DNA of 64,000 nucleotides from Pseudacidovorax sp. NFM-22 (lineage in GTDB: Bacteria; Pseudomonadota; Gammaproteobacteria; Burkholderiales; Burkholderiaceae_C), in the NCBI RefSeq assembly GCF_021401245.1, contig NZ_JACBFY010000004.1:530935-594934 (forward strand), in the 5' to 3' direction. Below, piece after piece: positions 23,047 to 33,978 of this stretch (position 1 is the first letter of the stretch; every line of letters begins with the position of its first letter). The notes under the pieces are model-generated. The model saw nothing but the letters and a program-made list of their open reading frames with translations. It searched no databases and had not been told where the DNA came from. The position numbers and the translations under genes are program-made.

Positions 23047-23400
23047 TCAGCGGCCGATGCGGGCCTTCCAGACCTCGGCATCGAAACCAACGGTAACCGC
23101 GCCCTCCGGCCATTCGACGACCGGGCGTTTCACCAGGCTGGGGTTGGCGCGCAGGGCGGCGGCGGCCGAATCGGCGTCGACCACCGCCTGGCGCGCGCCT
23201 TCGTCCAGTTGCCGCCAGGTGGTTCCGCGGCGGTTGACCAGCGGCTCCCAGCCCACGGCCGCCAGCCAGCGGGCGAGTGCGGCCTCGGGCACGCCCTGCT
23301 TCTTGAAGTCGTGGAAGGTGTAGGCCTGACCCTGGCTGTCGAGCCAGGTCCGGGCGCGCTTGACGGTGTCGCAGTTGGGAATGCCGTAGACGTCGATCAT
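23047..23400 (-). CDS. ArsC-family (Spx/YffB-like) reductase
   Basis: A 117-residue thioredoxin-fold protein of the ArsC/YffB group. The N-terminus reads VYGIPNCDTVKRARTWL with a single active cysteine (Cys9). Conserved HDFKKQGVP and the C-terminal SLVKRPVVE follow. YffB-type members lack proven arsenate reduction and are often glutathione-linked reductases, so no arsenic role should be inferred. It is divergent from folC with about 160 bases between. Confidence 0.88.
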   Translation of the reverse strand: MIDVYGIPNCDTVKRARTWLDSQGQAYTFHDFKKQGVPEAALARWLAAVGWEPLVNRRGTTWRQLDEGARQAVVDADSAAAALRANPSLVKRPVVEWPEGAVTVGFDAEVWKARIGR

Positions 23401-23563
23401 GGGGCGCGATGATGCCTCAGGCTTCGGCTGCCCGGGGCGCACGGCGCGCGCCCCCTGCCGCGGCGCAGCGAGCGCCGTCCCGCGGCATCTCCCGCCGCTT
23501 GACCGGTCATTGGTTCGGGGCCGGGGAGCGCGTCAGAGGGCTCGGCGACAATGCCGCCCTCCT

Positions 23564-24871
23564 ATGAAGACCCTCGCCGACTGGCTCGCCTACGCCGAGC
23601 AACTGCATGCCAAGAACATCGCCCTCGGGCTGGACCGGGTCCAGGCCGTGGCGCGGCGCATGGGCCTCGCACTGAACTGCCCCGTCATCACGGTGGCCGG
23701 CACCAACGGCAAGGGTTCCACCTGCGCCATGCTGGAGGCCATCCTGGCCCAGGCCGGCTACCGCACCGGCGTCTACACCTCGCCGCACCTGGTCCATTTC
23801 GAGGAGCGCCTGCGCATCGGCGGGCAATCGGTCGAGGGCGAGGCGCTGCTGCCGCATTTCGAGGCCGTCGAGGCGGCCCGCACGGCCGGCGGCGAAGCCG
23901 TTGCGCTGACGTATTTCGAGTTCACCACCCTCGCCATCCTGTCGTGCATGGCAGCCTCGGGCCTCGATGCCGCGATCCTCGAGGTGGGCCTGGGCGGCCG
24001 GCTGGACGCCGTCAACATCATCGATGCCGACTGCGCCGTGATCACCAGCGTGGACATCGACCACATCGAATTCCTCGGCACCGACCGTGAAAGCATCGGC
24101 GCGGAAAAAGCCGGCGTCCTGCGCACGGGACGGCCCGCGATCGTGAGCGATCCGATGCCGCCGCGCAGCGTGGTGGCCCGCGCCGAGGAACTGGGCGCCG
24201 ACCTGTGGCTCTCCGGCCGCGATTTCACCGTCAGCGGCGACAAGCAGCAGTGGGCCTGGTCGGGCCGTGGGCGCCGCTATGCGGGCCTGGCCTATCCGGC
24301 GTTGCGCGGCGCCAACCAGCTGATCAATGCGGCGGGCGTGCTGGCAGCGCTGGAGGCCCTGCGCCCGCGGCTGCCGGTGTCGGCCCAGGCCATCCGCCAG
24401 GGCTTTGCCACCGTCGAGTTGCCGGGCCGCTTCCAGATCGTGCCCGGCCAGCCGGCGCTGGTGCTGGACGTCGCCCACAACCCGCATTCGGCGGCGGCCC
24501 TGGCCGAGAACCTGGACGCCATGGGCTTCTTTCCGGTCACGCATGCCGTCTTCGGCGCCATGGCAGACAAGGACCTGGCGCCCATCTTCGAACGCCTGGG
24601 GCCTCTGGTGGACCGCTGGTACTTCACGGACCTGCCCACGCCGCGCGCCGCGCGGGCCGCGGACCTGATGCGCATGTGGACGGCGCTGAACCGCCGCACG
24701 GACGCCAGTGCCTCCCTGCACGCCGACCCCATGGCGGCCCTCTCCGCGGCCACGGCGGCGGCGGACCCGGCTGATAGAATCGTTGTCTTTGGTTCTTTCT
24801 TCACCGTCGGCGGTGTTCTCGCGCACGGTGTGCCCCGGCTGACAGCCCGGCATCTGCAGCCGGGTACCTGA
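23564..24871 (+). CDS. folC: Bifunctional folylpolyglutamate/dihydrofolate synthase
   Basis: A 435-residue Mur-ligase-type enzyme. It adds Glu to dihydropteroate to make dihydrofolate and extends polyglutamate tails on folates. The P-loop TVAGTNGKGSTCAML lies near residues 43-57. The folate-binding segment is GVYTSPHLVHFEERLRI, the magnesium region is DAAILEVGLGGRLDAVN, and the C-terminal domain starts after LDVAHNPHSA. The last block VVFGSFFTVGGVL is also typical. The start at 23564 fits. It heads the folC / SPOR / cvpA / purF row common in betaproteobacteria. Confidence 0.94.
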   Translation: MKTLADWLAYAEQLHAKNIALGLDRVQAVARRMGLALNCPVITVAGTNGKGSTCAMLEAILAQAGYRTGVYTSPHLVHFEERLRIGGQSVEGEALLPHFEAVEAARTAGGEAVALTYFEFTTLAILSCMAASGLDAAILEVGLGGRLDAVNIIDADCAVITSVDIDHIEFLGTDRESIGAEKAGVLRTGRPAIVSDPMPPRSVVARAEELGADLWLSGRDFTVSGDKQQWAWSGRGRRYAGLAYPALRGANQLINAAGVLAALEALRPRLPVSAQAIRQGFATVELPGRFQIVPGQPALVLDVAHNPHSAAALAENLDAMGFFPVTHAVFGAMADKDLAPIFERLGPLVDRWYFTDLPTPRAARAADLMRMWTALNRRTDASASLHADPMAALSAATAAADPADRIVVFGSFFTVGGVLAHGVPRLTARHLQPGT

Positions 24872-24941
24872 ATTCGGTCGCTGCGGCGCTTTCGCCCTTC
24901 GTCCGCCAGACAGCCGCTCCGCTCGGGGATTCGACGTCCAC

Positions 24942-25874
24942 ATGGCTTTCTTCAAGCTTCGATCCAAAGGTTCCCCGGGCAAGGAAGGCCGCGGCAACGT
25001 CTCGGCCGCACCCGCCGAAAGCGTCGAATCGCTGCGCCGCCGCGCGCGACACCGCCTCGTCGGCGCCGCCGTGCTGGTGCTGCTCGGCGTGATCGGCTTT
25101 CCCCTCCTGTTCGACACCCAGCCGCGGCCCGTGGCCGTCGACATTCCCATCGAAATGCCGGACCGGGCCAAGGTCAAGCCGCTGGCCCAGGCCGAGGCGC
25201 CGGCGGCCGACACCTCGCGCAGCGCTTCCGGCGGCATCGCCTTGCCGCCACCTGCCAATGGTGTGATCACGGAACGCGCCGATGGCAGCGAGGTGGCGGC
25301 GGCGCCCCCTGCCGCGCCACCGGAGCCGCGCCGCGAGGCCGTTGCCAGTTCCGAACCGGCCAAGAGCGAGGCACCGCGAACGGAGCCAGCACGTGTCGAA
25401 GCCAAACCGGAGCCCAAGCCTGAACCGGCCAAGACGCCGGTGACCAAGCCCGAGGCCTCCAAGACCGAAGCCAAGACCGAGGTCGCCAAGGCCGAGCCCT
25501 CGAAGCCCGAGCCCGCCAAGCCAGCCTCGCCGGCGCCGGGCCGCGACGACGGCGCCCGCGCCCGAGCCCTGCTCGAAGGCAAGCCCCCGCAGCAGCAGGT
25601 CGTGGCGCAGGCACAGCCCGCGGCCGCAGCACCCGCCGAGGTCGCCGGACGCTTCGTGGTCCAGGTGGGCGCCTTCGCCGACGCCGCCAAGGCCCAGGAA
25701 ACGCGCCAGAAGCTGGAGCGCGCCGGTCTCAAGACCTATACCCATGTGGCCAAGACGCCGCAGGGTGACCGCACCCGCGTACGGGTGGGGCCGTTCTCTT
25801 CGCGTGCCGACGCCGACAAGGCCGCCGCCCGCATCAAGGCGCTGGCCCTGCCGGCTGCCGTGCTCACACTCTGA
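24942..25874 (+). CDS. SPOR-domain cell-division-associated protein, DedD-like
   Basis: A 310-residue inner-membrane protein. It has a short cytoplasmic head (residues 1-35, basic), one membrane helix (about 36-57, GAAVLVLLGVIGFPLL), a long Pro/Ala/Lys/Glu-rich periplasmic linker (about 60-225) and a C-terminal SPOR domain (about 230-310, FVVQVGAFADAAKAQ and TRVRVGPFSSRADADKA). SPOR domains bind denuded septal peptidoglycan, which suggests a septal role like DedD. The linker has imperfect KxEAxK/KPEP repeats. It sits between folC and cvpA. Confidence 0.9.
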   Translation: MAFFKLRSKGSPGKEGRGNVSAAPAESVESLRRRARHRLVGAAVLVLLGVIGFPLLFDTQPRPVAVDIPIEMPDRAKVKPLAQAEAPAADTSRSASGGIALPPPANGVITERADGSEVAAAPPAAPPEPRREAVASSEPAKSEAPRTEPARVEAKPEPKPEPAKTPVTKPEASKTEAKTEVAKAEPSKPEPAKPASPAPGRDDGARARALLEGKPPQQQVVAQAQPAAAAPAEVAGRFVVQVGAFADAAKAQETRQKLERAGLKTYTHVAKTPQGDRTRVRVGPFSSRADADKAAARIKALALPAAVLTL

Positions 25875-25886
25875 CCGCGCTGCGCC

Positions 25887-26372
25887 ATGGCGCTCTTCGA
25901 CTGGATCGCCGTGATGCTGATCGCGGTGTCGATGCTGATGGGCCTGTGGCGCGGGCTGGTCTATGAGGTGCTGTCGCTGGCGGGCTGGGTCGCCGCCTTT
26001 CTGTGCGCGCAGTGGCTGGCGGGCAGCCTGGCCGCGGTCTTGCCTTTCGGCGATCCGGAAGCACCTTGGCGCTATGGCGTGGCGTTTGCGCTCATCTTCA
26101 TCGTCGTCGCCTTCGTCGGCGGCGCCATCGCCTCGATGACGCGGCGCCTGGTCACGGTGGCCGGGCTGCGTCCGGTGGACCGGTCGCTCGGCGCCCTGTT
26201 CGGTGCCGCCCGCGCAGCCGTGGCGCTGCTGGCGATCGCGGTGGTGGTTCATGTGATGGCCTGGCACGACCAGGCCTGGTGGCGCGAGTCGGCCGGCGCG
26301 CCTTTCATCGATGCGGCATTGCAGGGCCTCAAGCCCGCGCTGCCGCAGAAACTGGCCAGCTACCTTCCGTAG
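25887..26372 (+). CDS. cvpA: CvpA family inner-membrane protein
   Basis: A 161-residue protein with four hydrophobic helices near residues 5-22, 27-48, 63-85 and 103-123. The N-terminal block DWIAVMLIAVSMLMGLWRGL and the mid segment LGALFGAARAAVALL are CvpA signatures. CvpA influences colicin V production and envelope stress; its molecular role is unclear. As in many genomes it lies directly upstream of purF (22 bases). Confidence 0.9.
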   Translation: MALFDWIAVMLIAVSMLMGLWRGLVYEVLSLAGWVAAFLCAQWLAGSLAAVLPFGDPEAPWRYGVAFALIFIVVAFVGGAIASMTRRLVTVAGLRPVDRSLGALFGAARAAVALLAIAVVVHVMAWHDQAWWRESAGAPFIDAALQGLKPALPQKLASYLP

Positions 26373-26394
26373 TTCAGGAAATCAAGGATCTCCC

Positions 26395-27911
<1,517 letters not shown>

Positions 27912-27915
<4 letters not shown>

Positions 27916-29144
27916 CCATGAGCCCGCAAGAACGCGACCTGCCGGCTGGCCTGCATCCCGAGACCGAGGCCGTGCGCCGCGCCACGGCGCGCAGCCAGTA
28001 CGGCGAGAACTCCGAGGCGCTGTACCTGACGAGCGGCTACGTCCAGCCCTCGGCCGAGGCTGCCGCCCGCCGCTTTGCCGGCGACGAGGAAGGCTTCACC
28101 TACGGCCGCTACGGCAACCCCACCGTCGCCAGCTTCGAGCAGCGCCTGGCCGCGCTCGAGGGCGCCGAGGCGTGCATGTCCACCGCGTCCGGCATGTCGG
28201 CCATCCTGATGATGTGCATGGGTCTGCTCAAGGCGGGTGACCACGTCGTGTGCTCGCAGTCGATGTTCGGCTCGACCATCAAGCTGATCGGCTCGGACCT
28301 GGCCAAGTTTGGCGTCGAGTCGAGCTTCGTGCCGCAGACCGACCTCGCCGCGTGGAAGGCCGCCGTGCGGCCGGGCACCACGCGCCTGCTCTTCGCCGAG
28401 ACGCCCACCAATCCGCTCACCGAGGTGTGCGACATCGCCGCGCTGTCCGAGCTGGCGCACGAGAACGGCGCGCTGATGGCCGTGGACAACTGCTTCGCCA
28501 CGCCCGCGCTGCAGCGGCCCATGGCGATGGGTGCAGACATCGTCATGCACTCCGGCACCAAGTACCTCGACGGCCAGGGCCGCGTGATGGCCGGCGCGCT
28601 GTGCGCCAGCCAGAAGATGGTGACCGAGAAGTTCCTGCCCGTACTCAAGAGCGCCGGCATGACGCTCGCGCCCTTCAACGCCTGGGTGGTGCTCAAGGGT
28701 CTGGAGACGCTGGACATCCGCATGAAGGCGCAGGCCGCCAAGGCGCTGGCGCTGGCGCGCTGGCTGGAGGCGCATCCCGGCGTCGGCCGCGTGTACTACC
28801 CCGGCCTTGCGAGCCATCCGCAGCATGACCTCGCCATGGCTCAACAGTCGGGCAGCGGCGGGGCGGTGCTGTCCTTCGACGTGAAGGCCTCCGACCCTGA
28901 GCAGGCGCGCCGCCGCGCCTTCCATGTGCTGGACGCGATGCAGTGGCTGTCGCTGGCCACCAACCTGGGTGACACCAAGACCATGTGCGCGCACCCGGCC
29001 AGCACCTCGCACGGTCGCCTGACCGAGGCGCAGCGCCAGGCGGCTGGCGTGGGCCAGGGCCTGATCCGCGTGGCCGTGGGCCTCGAACACACCGACGACG
29101 TCGCCGCGGACCTCGACCGCGGCCTGAGCTCTCTTCCCGCATGA
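27912..29144 (+). CDS. metZ: O-succinylhomoserine sulfhydrylase MetZ
   Basis: A 410-residue PLP enzyme of the Cys/Met metabolism class that makes homocysteine from O-succinylhomoserine and sulfide. The Tyr/Arg cofactor block is [11 protein letters not shown]. The PLP-lysine lies in [17 protein letters not shown]. The segment FAETPTNPL and the C-terminal [10 protein letters not shown] with STSHGRLT are MetZ-like. MetZ rather than MetB is favoured by the betaproteobacterial purF-metZ neighbourhood; sequence alone does not fully separate the two. It is coupled by 4-base overlaps to purF and gltX. Confidence 0.88.
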
Positions 29145-30535
29145 CGAACGCACGCACCCGGACCCGCTTCGCCCCGTCGCCGACGGGCTTCATCCACTTG
29201 GGCAACATCCGCTCGGCGCTGTACCCGTGGGCCTTCGCGCGCTCCACCGGCGGCGACTTCATCCTGCGCATCGAGGACACCGACCTCGAGCGCTCGACCC
29301 AGGCCGCCGTCGACGTGATCATCGAAGGCATGGCTTGGCTGGGCCTGGACCATGACGAAGGTCCCTTCTATCAGATGCAGCGCATGGACCGCTACAAGGC
29401 GGTGTTGGCGGACATGCAGGCCCAGGGCCTGGTCTATCCCTGCTACATGAGCGTGGCCGAGCTCGACGCCCTGCGCGAGCGCCAGATGGCCGCCAAGGAA
29501 AAGCCGCGCTACGACGGCACCTGGCGGCCCGAGCCGGGCAAGACGCTGCCGGCAGTCCCTGAGGGCGTGCAACCGGTGCTGCGCTTCAAGAACCCCATCG
29601 GCGGCGTCGTGGCCTGGGACGACAAGGTCAAGGGCCGCATCGAGATCCGCAACGACGAACTGGACGACCTGGTCATCGCCCGGCCCGACGGCACGCCCAC
29701 GTACAACTTCTGCGTGGTGGTGGATGACATCGACATGGGCATCACCCACGTCATCCGCGGCGACGACCACGTCAACAACACGCCGCGGCAGATCAACATC
29801 TTCCGCGCGCTCGGCAAGGAGCCGCCGGTCTATGCCCACCTGCCCACCGTGCTGAACGAGCAGGGCGAGAAGATGAGCAAGCGCAACGGCGCCAAGCCGG
29901 TGACGCAGTACCGCGACGAGGGCTACCTCCCTGACGCCATGGTCAACTACCTGGCCCGTCTGGGCTGGAGCCATGGCGACGACGAGATATTCAGCCGCGC
30001 GCAGTTCCTGGAATGGTTCGACCTGGACCACCTCGGCCGCAGCGCCGCCCAGTTCGACGAGGCCAAGCTGCGCTGGGTGAATGCCCAGCACCTCAAGGCC
30101 ATGCCCGACGACCAGCTCGCGCCTTTGGTGGCGGCGCAACTGGCCAAGCGTGGCATCACGGCTGACGATCGCCTGCCGGCCATCTGCGGCCTGTTCAAGG
30201 ACCGCTGCGACACCACCGTGGCCCTGGCCGACTGGGCCGCAGCTTTCTACGCGCCCGTCACCGCCAGCGAGGCGGACCGCGCGCAGCACATCACCGACGC
30301 TGTGCGCCCGGCGATCACTTCGCTGGCCCAGAAGTTGGCCGGAGTGGCGTCCTGGGACAAGCCTTCCATCGCCGCGGCGATCAAGGAAGTGCTGGCCCAG
30401 CACGGCCTCAAGATGCCCGCCCTGGCCATGCCGGTGCGCGTGCTGGTGATGGGCACGCCGCAGACGCCGTCGCTCGATGCCGTGCTCGCGCTTTTTTCTC
30501 CGGACACCGTGCAAGAAAGATTGCGCAACGCGTAA
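29141..30535 (+). CDS. gltX: Glutamyl-tRNA synthetase
   Basis: A 464-residue class I synthetase charging tRNA(Glu). The HIGH-type motif is [12 protein letters not shown] (residues about 13-24) and the KMSKS-type motif is [16 protein letters not shown] and the Asp/Asn block [10 protein letters not shown] complete the catalytic core. The C-terminal domain is helical. The start (29141) overlaps the metZ stop. A tRNA(Glu) gene lies about 190 bases downstream, but a separate promoter overlaps the gltX end. Confidence 0.95.
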   Translation: MTNARTRTRFAPSPTGFIHLGNIRSALYPWAFARSTGGDFILRIEDTDLERSTQAAVDVIIEGMAWLGLDHDEGPFYQMQRMDRYKAVLADMQAQGLVYPCYMSVAELDALRERQMAAKEKPRYDGTWRPEPGKTLPAVPEGVQPVLRFKNPIGGVVAWDDKVKGRIEIRNDELDDLVIARPDGTPTYNFCVVVDDIDMGITHVIRGDDHVNNTPRQINIFRALGKEPPVYAHLPTVLNEQGEKMSKRNGAKPVTQYRDEGYLPDAMVNYLARLGWSHGDDEIFSRAQFLEWFDLDHLGRSAAQFDEAKLRWVNAQHLKAMPDDQLAPLVAAQLAKRGITADDRLPAICGLFKDRCDTTVALADWAAAFYAPVTASEADRAQHITDAVRPAITSLAQKLAGVASWDKPSIAAAIKEVLAQHGLKMPALAMPVRVLVMGTPQTPSLDAVLALFSPDTVQERLRNA

Positions 30536-30550
30536 AAGCCTGCATATAAT
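30521..30550 (+). promoter_or_regulatory. Sigma-70-type promoter for the tRNA operon
   Basis: A -35-like TTGCGC at 30521-30526 and a perfect -10 TATAAT at 30545-30550 are 18 bases apart. The -35 lies within the last codons of gltX. An imperfect inverted repeat AGCCTGCAT/ATGCAAGGCT surrounds the -10. The first tRNA begins 50 bases downstream. Confidence 0.7.
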
Positions 30551-30599
30551 GCAAGGCTCGACACCTGACAGGGTCGACGTCAAAAGCGTCGGTCGAAAC

Positions 30600-30675
<76 letters not shown>

Positions 30676-30721
30676 TCAAGGTGTCGTCGTAGAGAGTCGC
30701 AAGACTTTCGTCCAAGGTTTT

Positions 30722-30797
30722 GACCCTATCGTCTAGAGGCCTAGGACATCACCCTTTCACGGTGAGTACCGGGGTTCGAATCCCCGTAGGGTCGCCA
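30722..30797 (+). tRNA. tRNA-Glu (anticodon TTC), copy 1
   Basis: A 76-nt cloverleaf with encoded CCA; the acceptor GACCCTA/TAGGGTC is fully paired. The anticodon arm CACCC-TTTCACG-GTG gives TTC; the T-arm CGGGGTTCGAATCCCCG is perfect. Confidence 0.96.
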
Positions 30798-30844
30798 AGT
30801 TCGTAGCACTTGGCTCTGTCAACAGAGCGCAAAGCTGCCTGCCA

Positions 30845-30921
30845 GGAGTGGTAGTTCAGTTGGTTAGAATACCGGCCTGTCACGCCGGGGGTCGCGGGTT
30901 CGAGTCCCGTCCACTCCGCCA
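30845..30921 (+). tRNA. tRNA-Asp (anticodon GTC), copy 1
   Basis: A 77-nt cloverleaf with encoded CCA. The acceptor is GGAGTGG/CCACTCC, the anticodon arm CCGGC-CTGTCAC-GCCGG gives GTC, and the T-arm CGCGGGTTCGAGTCCCG is intact. Confidence 0.96.
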
Positions 30922-30981
30922 GATTCCAGTTCGCAGGCGCAAGCCTTCGATCTCAAGGTCTCGGTGAAAGCCAAGATCAGT

Positions 30982-31057
<76 letters not shown>

Positions 31058-31078
31058 CTTCAAACCAGTCCAGGTTTT

Positions 31079-31154
31079 GACCCTATCGTCTAGAGGCCTA
31101 GGACATCACCCTTTCACGGTGAGTACCGGGGTTCGAATCCCCGTAGGGTCGCCA
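31079..31154 (+). tRNA. tRNA-Glu (anticodon TTC), copy 2
   Basis: Identical to the copy at 30722-30797. The spacer before it (21 nt) is shorter than in the first cassette (46 nt); only the last bases (CCA.GGTTTT) are shared. Confidence 0.96.
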
Positions 31155-31201
31155 AGTTCGTAGCACTTGGCTCTGTCTACAGAGCGCAAAGCTGCCTGCC
31201 A

Positions 31202-31278
31202 GGAGTGGTAGTTCAGTTGGTTAGAATACCGGCCTGTCACGCCGGGGGTCGCGGGTTCGAGTCCCGTCCACTCCGCCA
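31202..31278 (+). tRNA. tRNA-Asp (anticodon GTC), copy 2
   Basis: Identical to the copy at 30845-30921. The 47-nt spacer before it differs from its partner in one base, located in the loop of a small hairpin (CTCTGT/ACAGAG). Confidence 0.96.
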
Positions 31279-31286
31279 GTCATCCA

Positions 31287-31320
31287 AAGCCCTTGCCGTT
31301 CTGCAGCAAGGGCTTTTTCT
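31287..31320 (+). terminator. Rho-independent terminator of the tRNA operon
   Basis: A 10-bp stem AAGCCCTTGC / GCAAGGGCTT with a 9-nt loop is followed by a T-rich tract (CTTTTTCTTT). It lies 9 bases after the last tRNA. Confidence 0.9.
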
Positions 31321-31362
31321 TTGTGCGCTGCGCAAGGCTCACAGTGTGAGCCTTGCCGCCGT

Positions 31363-32469
31363 TCAAAGCCTCAATGCCTGCGCATACCCCGTCATCTCGA
31401 GGTAGCCGCGGCCGACGCGGCGGCCGGTGGTGTCGAGCAGGTCGCTCAGGCCCTCCCAGTAGATGGCGCCGGTCGAGGCGCGACTGTCCAGTTCCTGGTC
31501 GTCGACCAGGGCGCGCACCTCGAAGCGGCCGGCGGGCGTATGGACCTGGCACTGGACCGGGTAGCGGGCCCGCGAGAGCGGGCTGGTCCAGAACCGAAGC
31601 GTCTCGAAGCGCACGTCCTCGTCTTCGAAGGCCTGCGCCTCCCCGCCCGCCGGCCGCCACGAGCCGCCCGCCCAGAGCGCGCTGCCGTCCGCCCGGCGCA
31701 GGCGGAAGGCCGTGAGCGCGCTTCCGTCGTCCAGGTTCATGCCGATCCAGTCCCAGCCCACCGCTTCCGGGTGCAGCAGCGCCTCGCTCCATTCGTGGTC
31801 GAGCCAGGCCTGTCCCTCCACCCGCAGGGGTGCTTGTCCCTTGACGGCGATGCGACCCTGCACCGCCAGTTGCGGCTGGCTGTAGTAGTAGCTGGCTTGC
31901 GCCGCCTCGGGGCCCTTGCGCGAAAGGCCGGCCTTCCCCTGCAACAGCACGGCCTGGGTGGGTTGCAGGCGCAGGGAGAGGCCGAAATCGGCGCCCGGCG
32001 CCTCGGCGGCATAGGCGCCGCTGTCGGCATTGCGCACCAGCGACCAGTCGCGCAGCCGCACTCGCGTGTCGTCCTCGGCGGCCTCGCCGATGCCGAAGCC
32101 GGTGCGGGCGATGCGCTGGTCATGGTGCAGCTTGCCCGCCTGCAGGTCGGTCAGCGCGGCATGGGCGAACAGCAGTTGCCGTGCCGCGAACGCCGAGCGC
32201 AGCGACTGCGTGCCATCCACTCGAGAGCGGAAGAAGGTCAGTTGAAAGCCGTAGCGTGCGCCTTGCGGCGACTCGGCATGGCCCGTGGCGTACCACCATT
32301 CCGTGCGCAGTCCGGGATGGCTGCCATGGTCACGGGGAAAGTGCAGGGCGCGCGCAGGCAGCGCCCAGGACGAGGGCAGTGGCAGCAGCCCGCCAGCCAG
32401 CAGGGCCAACACGCGTCGCCGGGTGGCGGTCCGGCCGGCCAGTAGCGGACTCAAGGGCACAAAAGGCAT
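31363..32469 (-). CDS. CrtC/AttH-like lipocalin-fold exported protein
   Basis: A 368-residue protein with an N-terminal export signal (RRRVLALLAGGLLPLP, residues 18-33). It is followed by two lipocalin-like halves characteristic of the carotenoid 1,2-hydratase (CrtC)/AttH superfamily. Signatures seen are HPGLRTEWWYATGH, GFQLTFFRSR, the central AWLDHEWSE, and GWDWIGMNLDDGSALTAFRLR. No carotenoid genes are nearby, so hydration of carotenoids is unlikely. Relatives often accompany lipoprotein-type ABC transporters, absent here. The Arg-rich signal could be read by Tat or Sec. It is the last gene of the minus-strand block. Confidence 0.82.
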   Translation of the reverse strand: MPFVPLSPLLAGRTATRRRVLALLAGGLLPLPSSWALPARALHFPRDHGSHPGLRTEWWYATGHAESPQGARYGFQLTFFRSRVDGTQSLRSAFAARQLLFAHAALTDLQAGKLHHDQRIARTGFGIGEAAEDDTRVRLRDWSLVRNADSGAYAAEAPGADFGLSLRLQPTQAVLLQGKAGLSRKGPEAAQASYYYSQPQLAVQGRIAVKGQAPLRVEGQAWLDHEWSEALLHPEAVGWDWIGMNLDDGSALTAFRLRRADGSALWAGGSWRPAGGEAQAFEDEDVRFETLRFWTSPLSRARYPVQCQVHTPAGRFEVRALVDDQELDSRASTGAIYWEGLSDLLDTTGRRVGRGYLEMTGYAQALRL

Positions 32470-32604
32470 CGGTGGATGATCGCCGATGGCGCATGCCTGT
32501 GGCAGAAGCGGGGAAGCACCGTCCTCTCACCGGAGGCGCGGGACGGCGATTGGGCGGAGACACCGGTCTGCCGAGCGCATCGGCGGTGGCCCGCTCCGAG
32601 ACTC

Positions 32605-33678
32605 TCAGCCGTGCAGCGCCGCCTCGATGCCCCGGACAGCCTCGGCGCAGTCGCCGAACCGGCCGTCGACCCAGCGCCCGTCGTGGTAGGTCGCAAGGTA
32701 GCGCTCGCCCGAGTCGCACAGCAGCGACAGCACCGAGCCGCTGCGGCCCTGCTCGCGCATCTCGTGCGCCAGCGCCAGCATGCCGACGAAGTTGGTGCCC
32801 GTCGACGGGCCCACCTTGCGGCCCAGCAGATTCGACAGCACCCGCATGCCGGCGATGGAGGCGACGTCGGGCATCGGGATCATGCGATCCACGACGCTGG
32901 GGATGAAGCTCGGCTCCACGCGTGGACGGCCGATGCCCTCGATGCGCGAGCCGGTGCCTTCGCAGTCCCAGTCGCCCGTGGCGTGGAACTCGGCGAAGGC
33001 GGAGCCTTCGGGGTCGACCACCGCCAGCTGTGTCGCATGCCCCCGGAAGCGCACGTAGCGGCCGATGGTCGCGCTGGTACCGCCGGTGCCGGCGCCCACC
33101 ACGATCCAGGCCGGCACGGGATGCCGCTCCTGCGCCATCTGCTGGAACATGCTGTCCGCGATGTTGTTGTTGCCCCGCCAGTCGGTGGCCCGTTCCGCAT
33201 AGGTGAACTGGTCCATGTAGTGGCCGCCGCATTCATGGGCCAGGTCTGCCGCCTCGTCGTAGACCTCCCACGCGTGGTCCACGAAGTGGCAGCGGCCGCC
33301 GTAGAAGGCGATCTGCGCCACCTTTTCGGCCGAGGTGCTGCGCGGCATCACGGCCACGAAGGGCAGGCCGAGCAAGCGCGCGAAGTAGGCCTCGCTCACG
33401 GCCGTCGAGCCGCTGGAGGCCTCGATCACCGTGGTGCCTTCGCGCACCCAGCCGTTGACCAGCGCGTGCAGGAACAGCGAGCGCGCCAGCCGGTGCTTGA
33501 GGCTGCCGGTCGGGTGGGTGGATTCGTCCTTCAGGTACAGGTCGATGCCGGCCGCCTCGAAGGCGGGCAGCGGCAGGGGAATGAGGTGGGTGTCGGCGCT
33601 GCGCTGGTAATCGGCTTCGATGCGGCGCATCGCGTTGTTCAGCCAGGCACGCGCGCTGTCTTGCGAGAACTGACTCAT
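32605..33678 (-). CDS. PLP-dependent cysteine-synthase-fold enzyme (possible cysteine desulfhydrase)
   Basis: A 357-residue fold-type II PLP enzyme. The PLP-lysine is in [12 protein letters not shown] (residues about 54-65), and the Asn/Ser loop reads [14 protein letters not shown]. The phosphate-binding Gly loop is [13 protein letters not shown], then [10 protein letters not shown] near residue 295. It differs from housekeeping CysK/CysM and resembles the group that includes Cds1-type cysteine desulfhydrases, which release sulfide from cysteine. Substrate assignment is inference. Its ATG at 33678 overlaps the stop of the lipoprotein gene (ATGA), so they are co-translated. Confidence 0.82.
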   Translation of the reverse strand: MSQFSQDSARAWLNNAMRRIEADYQRSADTHLIPLPLPAFEAAGIDLYLKDESTHPTGSLKHRLARSLFLHALVNGWVREGTTVIEASSGSTAVSEAYFARLLGLPFVAVMPRSTSAEKVAQIAFYGGRCHFVDHAWEVYDEAADLAHECGGHYMDQFTYAERATDWRGNNNIADSMFQQMAQERHPVPAWIVVGAGTGGTSATIGRYVRFRGHATQLAVVDPEGSAFAEFHATGDWDCEGTGSRIEGIGRPRVEPSFIPSVVDRMIPMPDVASIAGMRVLSNLLGRKVGPSTGTNFVGMLALAHEMREQGRSGSVLSLLCDSGERYLATYHDGRWVDGRFGDCAEAVRGIEAALHG

Positions 33679-33974
33679 TTCGCAGGCGGTTGGCAGAAGG
33701 CCTGGAAACCTTCGAGGGTGTTGGGGAAGCCCTTGTCCCGGGCCAGCTCCCAGGGACGCTCGCAGCGCTGGACGGCCTGGCACCACAGGTAGCCGGCCGA
33801 CATCTTGCAGCTTTGCGGGCCCTCGGTGGCGCCGTTGCCGTCCGCGCCGACGATGCGCGGCGGCGGGGGCGCGAGAGGGATGGCGTCGACGGGCCGCGGG
33901 CCGTCCGCCGGCGCCGCACAGGCGCCGAGAAGAAGCGCGGCGGTGCCTGCCAGCGCGAGAAGGCGTACGCGCAT
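33675..33974 (-). CDS. Small lipoprotein of unknown function
   Basis: A 99-residue protein with a lipoprotein signal: hydrophobic residues 4-17 then the lipobox LLGAC, so Cys19 should be lipidated. The mature part has a Pro-rich stretch (APPPPR) followed by a short four-cysteine domain ([20 protein letters not shown] ... FCQPP). I do not recognise the family. It sits five bases after the RidA gene and overlaps the PLP-enzyme gene by four bases. Confidence 0.7.
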   Translation of the reverse strand: MRVRLLALAGTAALLLGACAAPADGPRPVDAIPLAPPPPRIVGADGNGATEGPQSCKMSAGYLWCQAVQRCERPWELARDKGFPNTLEGFQAFCQPPAK

Positions 33975-33978
33975 CGGC

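Noticed and set aside
23047..23400. Arsenate reductase with an arsenic resistance role
   Set aside because: The YffB/Spx-like pattern and absence of any ars gene make detoxification unlikely; only the fold is supported.
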